Below are positions 63,512 through 64,000 of a stretch of 64,000 nucleotides of DNA, piece by piece. Each line of letters starts with the position of its first letter. Position 1 is the stretch's first letter. A model generated the notes under the pieces. The model made no database searches and had not been told where the DNA came from. It worked only from the letters and a program-made list of their open reading frames with translations. The DNA comes from Rhodovarius crocodyli (lineage in GTDB: Bacteria > Pseudomonadota > Alphaproteobacteria > Acetobacterales > Acetobacteraceae). The position numbers and the translations under genes were made by a program. The stretch covers positions 434,001 to 498,000 of the forward strand of contig NZ_SACL01000002.1 of assembly GCF_004005855.1 (NCBI RefSeq). Direction: 5' to 3'.

Positions 63512-63727
63512 TCAGTGGCGCAGCGAGGTACCCAGCGGGGGCACGGTCGGGTGGTTCACCGCCAGGTGCAGGCGGGCGATGCGTTCCGCTGCCTCGGGGG
63601 TCGCGAAATCCTGGCGGTCGAGGTCCGAAAGCCGGCCGTCGAGGGCGATCAGGAACCAGCCCTGGTCGCCGCGCTGGAGCAGGGCGACGACGGAGCCGGC
63701 GGCGGAGATGGGAAGGGAGGTGCGCAT
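63512..63727 (-). CDS. Small hypothetical protein upstream of metN
   Basis: A 71-residue open frame (MRTSLPISAAGSVVALLQRG) with high GC third positions lies just upstream of metN on the same strand. The sequence includes GWFLIALDGRLSDLDRQDF, a pattern like small soluble beta-alpha proteins, and no membrane segment. A longer form from 63814 exists but the ATG at 63727 is more natural. I do not recognise a family. It may be a genuine small gene of the met operon. Confidence 0.55.
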   Translation of the reverse strand: MRTSLPISAAGSVVALLQRGDQGWFLIALDGRLSDLDRQDFATPEAAERIARLHLAVNHPTVPPLGTSLRH

Positions 63728-63776
63728 GGGAAGCTCGCTGTCATGAAAACCACAGGAAAAAACGCGTATTCCTGGA

Positions 63777-63860
63777 TCAGCAACAGCGCATGGCGACCGC
63801 CAGCGTCTCCTCATCGGCGGGCATGAGGATATTCAGCGCCACACCGGCTGCCGCGGCCAT
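63777..63860 (-). CDS. Possible Met/Cys leader peptide
   Basis: A 27-codon frame (ATG at 63858-63860) ends Ala-Met-Arg-Cys-Cys-stop and contains three methionines. An inverted repeat CAGGAA/TTCCTG (63753-63774) follows its stop at once. It lies in the leader between a sigma70-like promoter (63925-63953) and the met operon. No clear ribosome site precedes it, so it is only a candidate. Confidence 0.2.
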   Translation of the reverse strand: MAAAAGVALNILMPADEETLAVAMRCC

Positions 63861-63924
63861 GGCGGCGAGCAGGGAGGGCAGGTCGATCGCGAGGAGCGAG
63901 GAGAGGACGACGCTGGACATGGCG

Positions 63925-63953
63925 TGGATATACACACGCCAATTCGTACATTC
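63925..63953 (-). promoter_or_regulatory. Sigma70-like promoter of the met operon
   Basis: Read on the minus strand, TTGAAT (63948-63953) and TATATC (63925-63930) are exactly 17 bases apart, in an AT-rich stretch of otherwise GC-rich DNA. Transcription would begin near 63918 and run through the possible leader ORF into the 71-residue gene and metN. Confidence 0.55.
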
Positions 63954-64000
63954 AACGTGAAACTCTTATTCCACACATTAATTCGCGGAATGGGGCCACC

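Noticed and set aside
63728-64000. SAM-type riboswitch upstream of the met operon
   Set aside because: I could not find the conserved core of SAM-I, SAM-II or SAH elements by eye; a covariance-model search would settle it.
1-64000. CRISPR arrays, tRNA genes, insertion sequences, prophage or toxin-antitoxin pairs
   Set aside because: No regularly spaced repeats, cloverleaf with CCA-type end, transposase or integrase motif, or defence domain was seen on either strand.

Overview
The window is a GC-rich (roughly 70% by eye) chromosomal segment of an alphaproteobacterium. The miaB-phoH-ybeY-corC order, many Bug-type and SBP_bac_5 solute receptors, and intergenic GC hairpins and AT-rich 'CTTCTTTTTC' elements suggest an Acetobacteraceae member of the Roseomonas kind; the family is an inference. 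I see no phage, transposase, CRISPR array, rRNA or tRNA gene. No gene-free stretch exceeds 300 bases; the longest (33553-33809, 38816-38968, 63728-64000) hold repeats or regulatory signals described below.

Layout. 1-3115 (minus): an operon with an isocitrate-lyase-superfamily C-C lyase, a fused small-large aconitase-family dehydratase and a truncated solute receptor, divergent from a MocR regulator (3172-4563). Then cardiolipin synthase (minus), a purine permease (plus), and a MarR-controlled MdtABC-type efflux operon with two RND permeases (7549-17031). 17124-23287 (plus) is a run of hydrolases and membrane proteins (YcaC-like, alpha/beta hydrolase, XapX, amidohydrolase, DoxX, MFS, AraC). 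23272-30969 (minus) carries an SBP, an SDR with an odd active site, a large winged-helix/ATPase regulator, and an M20 peptidase with a Bug receptor. The last pair is divergent from a GntR regulator and an unusual M28-fold protein (31154-33552).

33810-42522 (minus) is a catabolic island. It holds an FAD amine-oxidase-like protein, an amino-acid ABC importer without its ATPase, an argininosuccinate-lyase-family C-N lyase, a SnoaL-like protein, an M81 (MlrC) hydrolase and a peptide-type receptor, with a divergent LysR at 42622. 43565-53292 (minus) is a nine-gene, tightly spaced operon: ALDH, epimerase-like dehydrogenase, Bug receptor, RraA aldolase, D-2-hydroxyacid dehydrogenase, GlcD-type FAD oxidase, MFS carrier, metallo-beta-lactamase lactonase and a second Bug receptor. 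It is divergent from an FCD GntR regulator and looks like a complete uptake-and-oxidation route for an unidentified sugar-acid-like compound.

54247-58060 (plus) is the conserved miaB-phoH-ybeY-corC housekeeping block, closed by a clear terminator. A second MocR regulator and a DUF983 protein follow. The window ends in a methionine-type ABC operon (minus, 60056-63727) with two tandem MetQ-like receptors and a possible short Met/Cys leader ORF upstream.

The most novel candidates are the permuted dehydratase/lyase operon, the nine-gene operon and the C-N lyase/FAD oxidase island.
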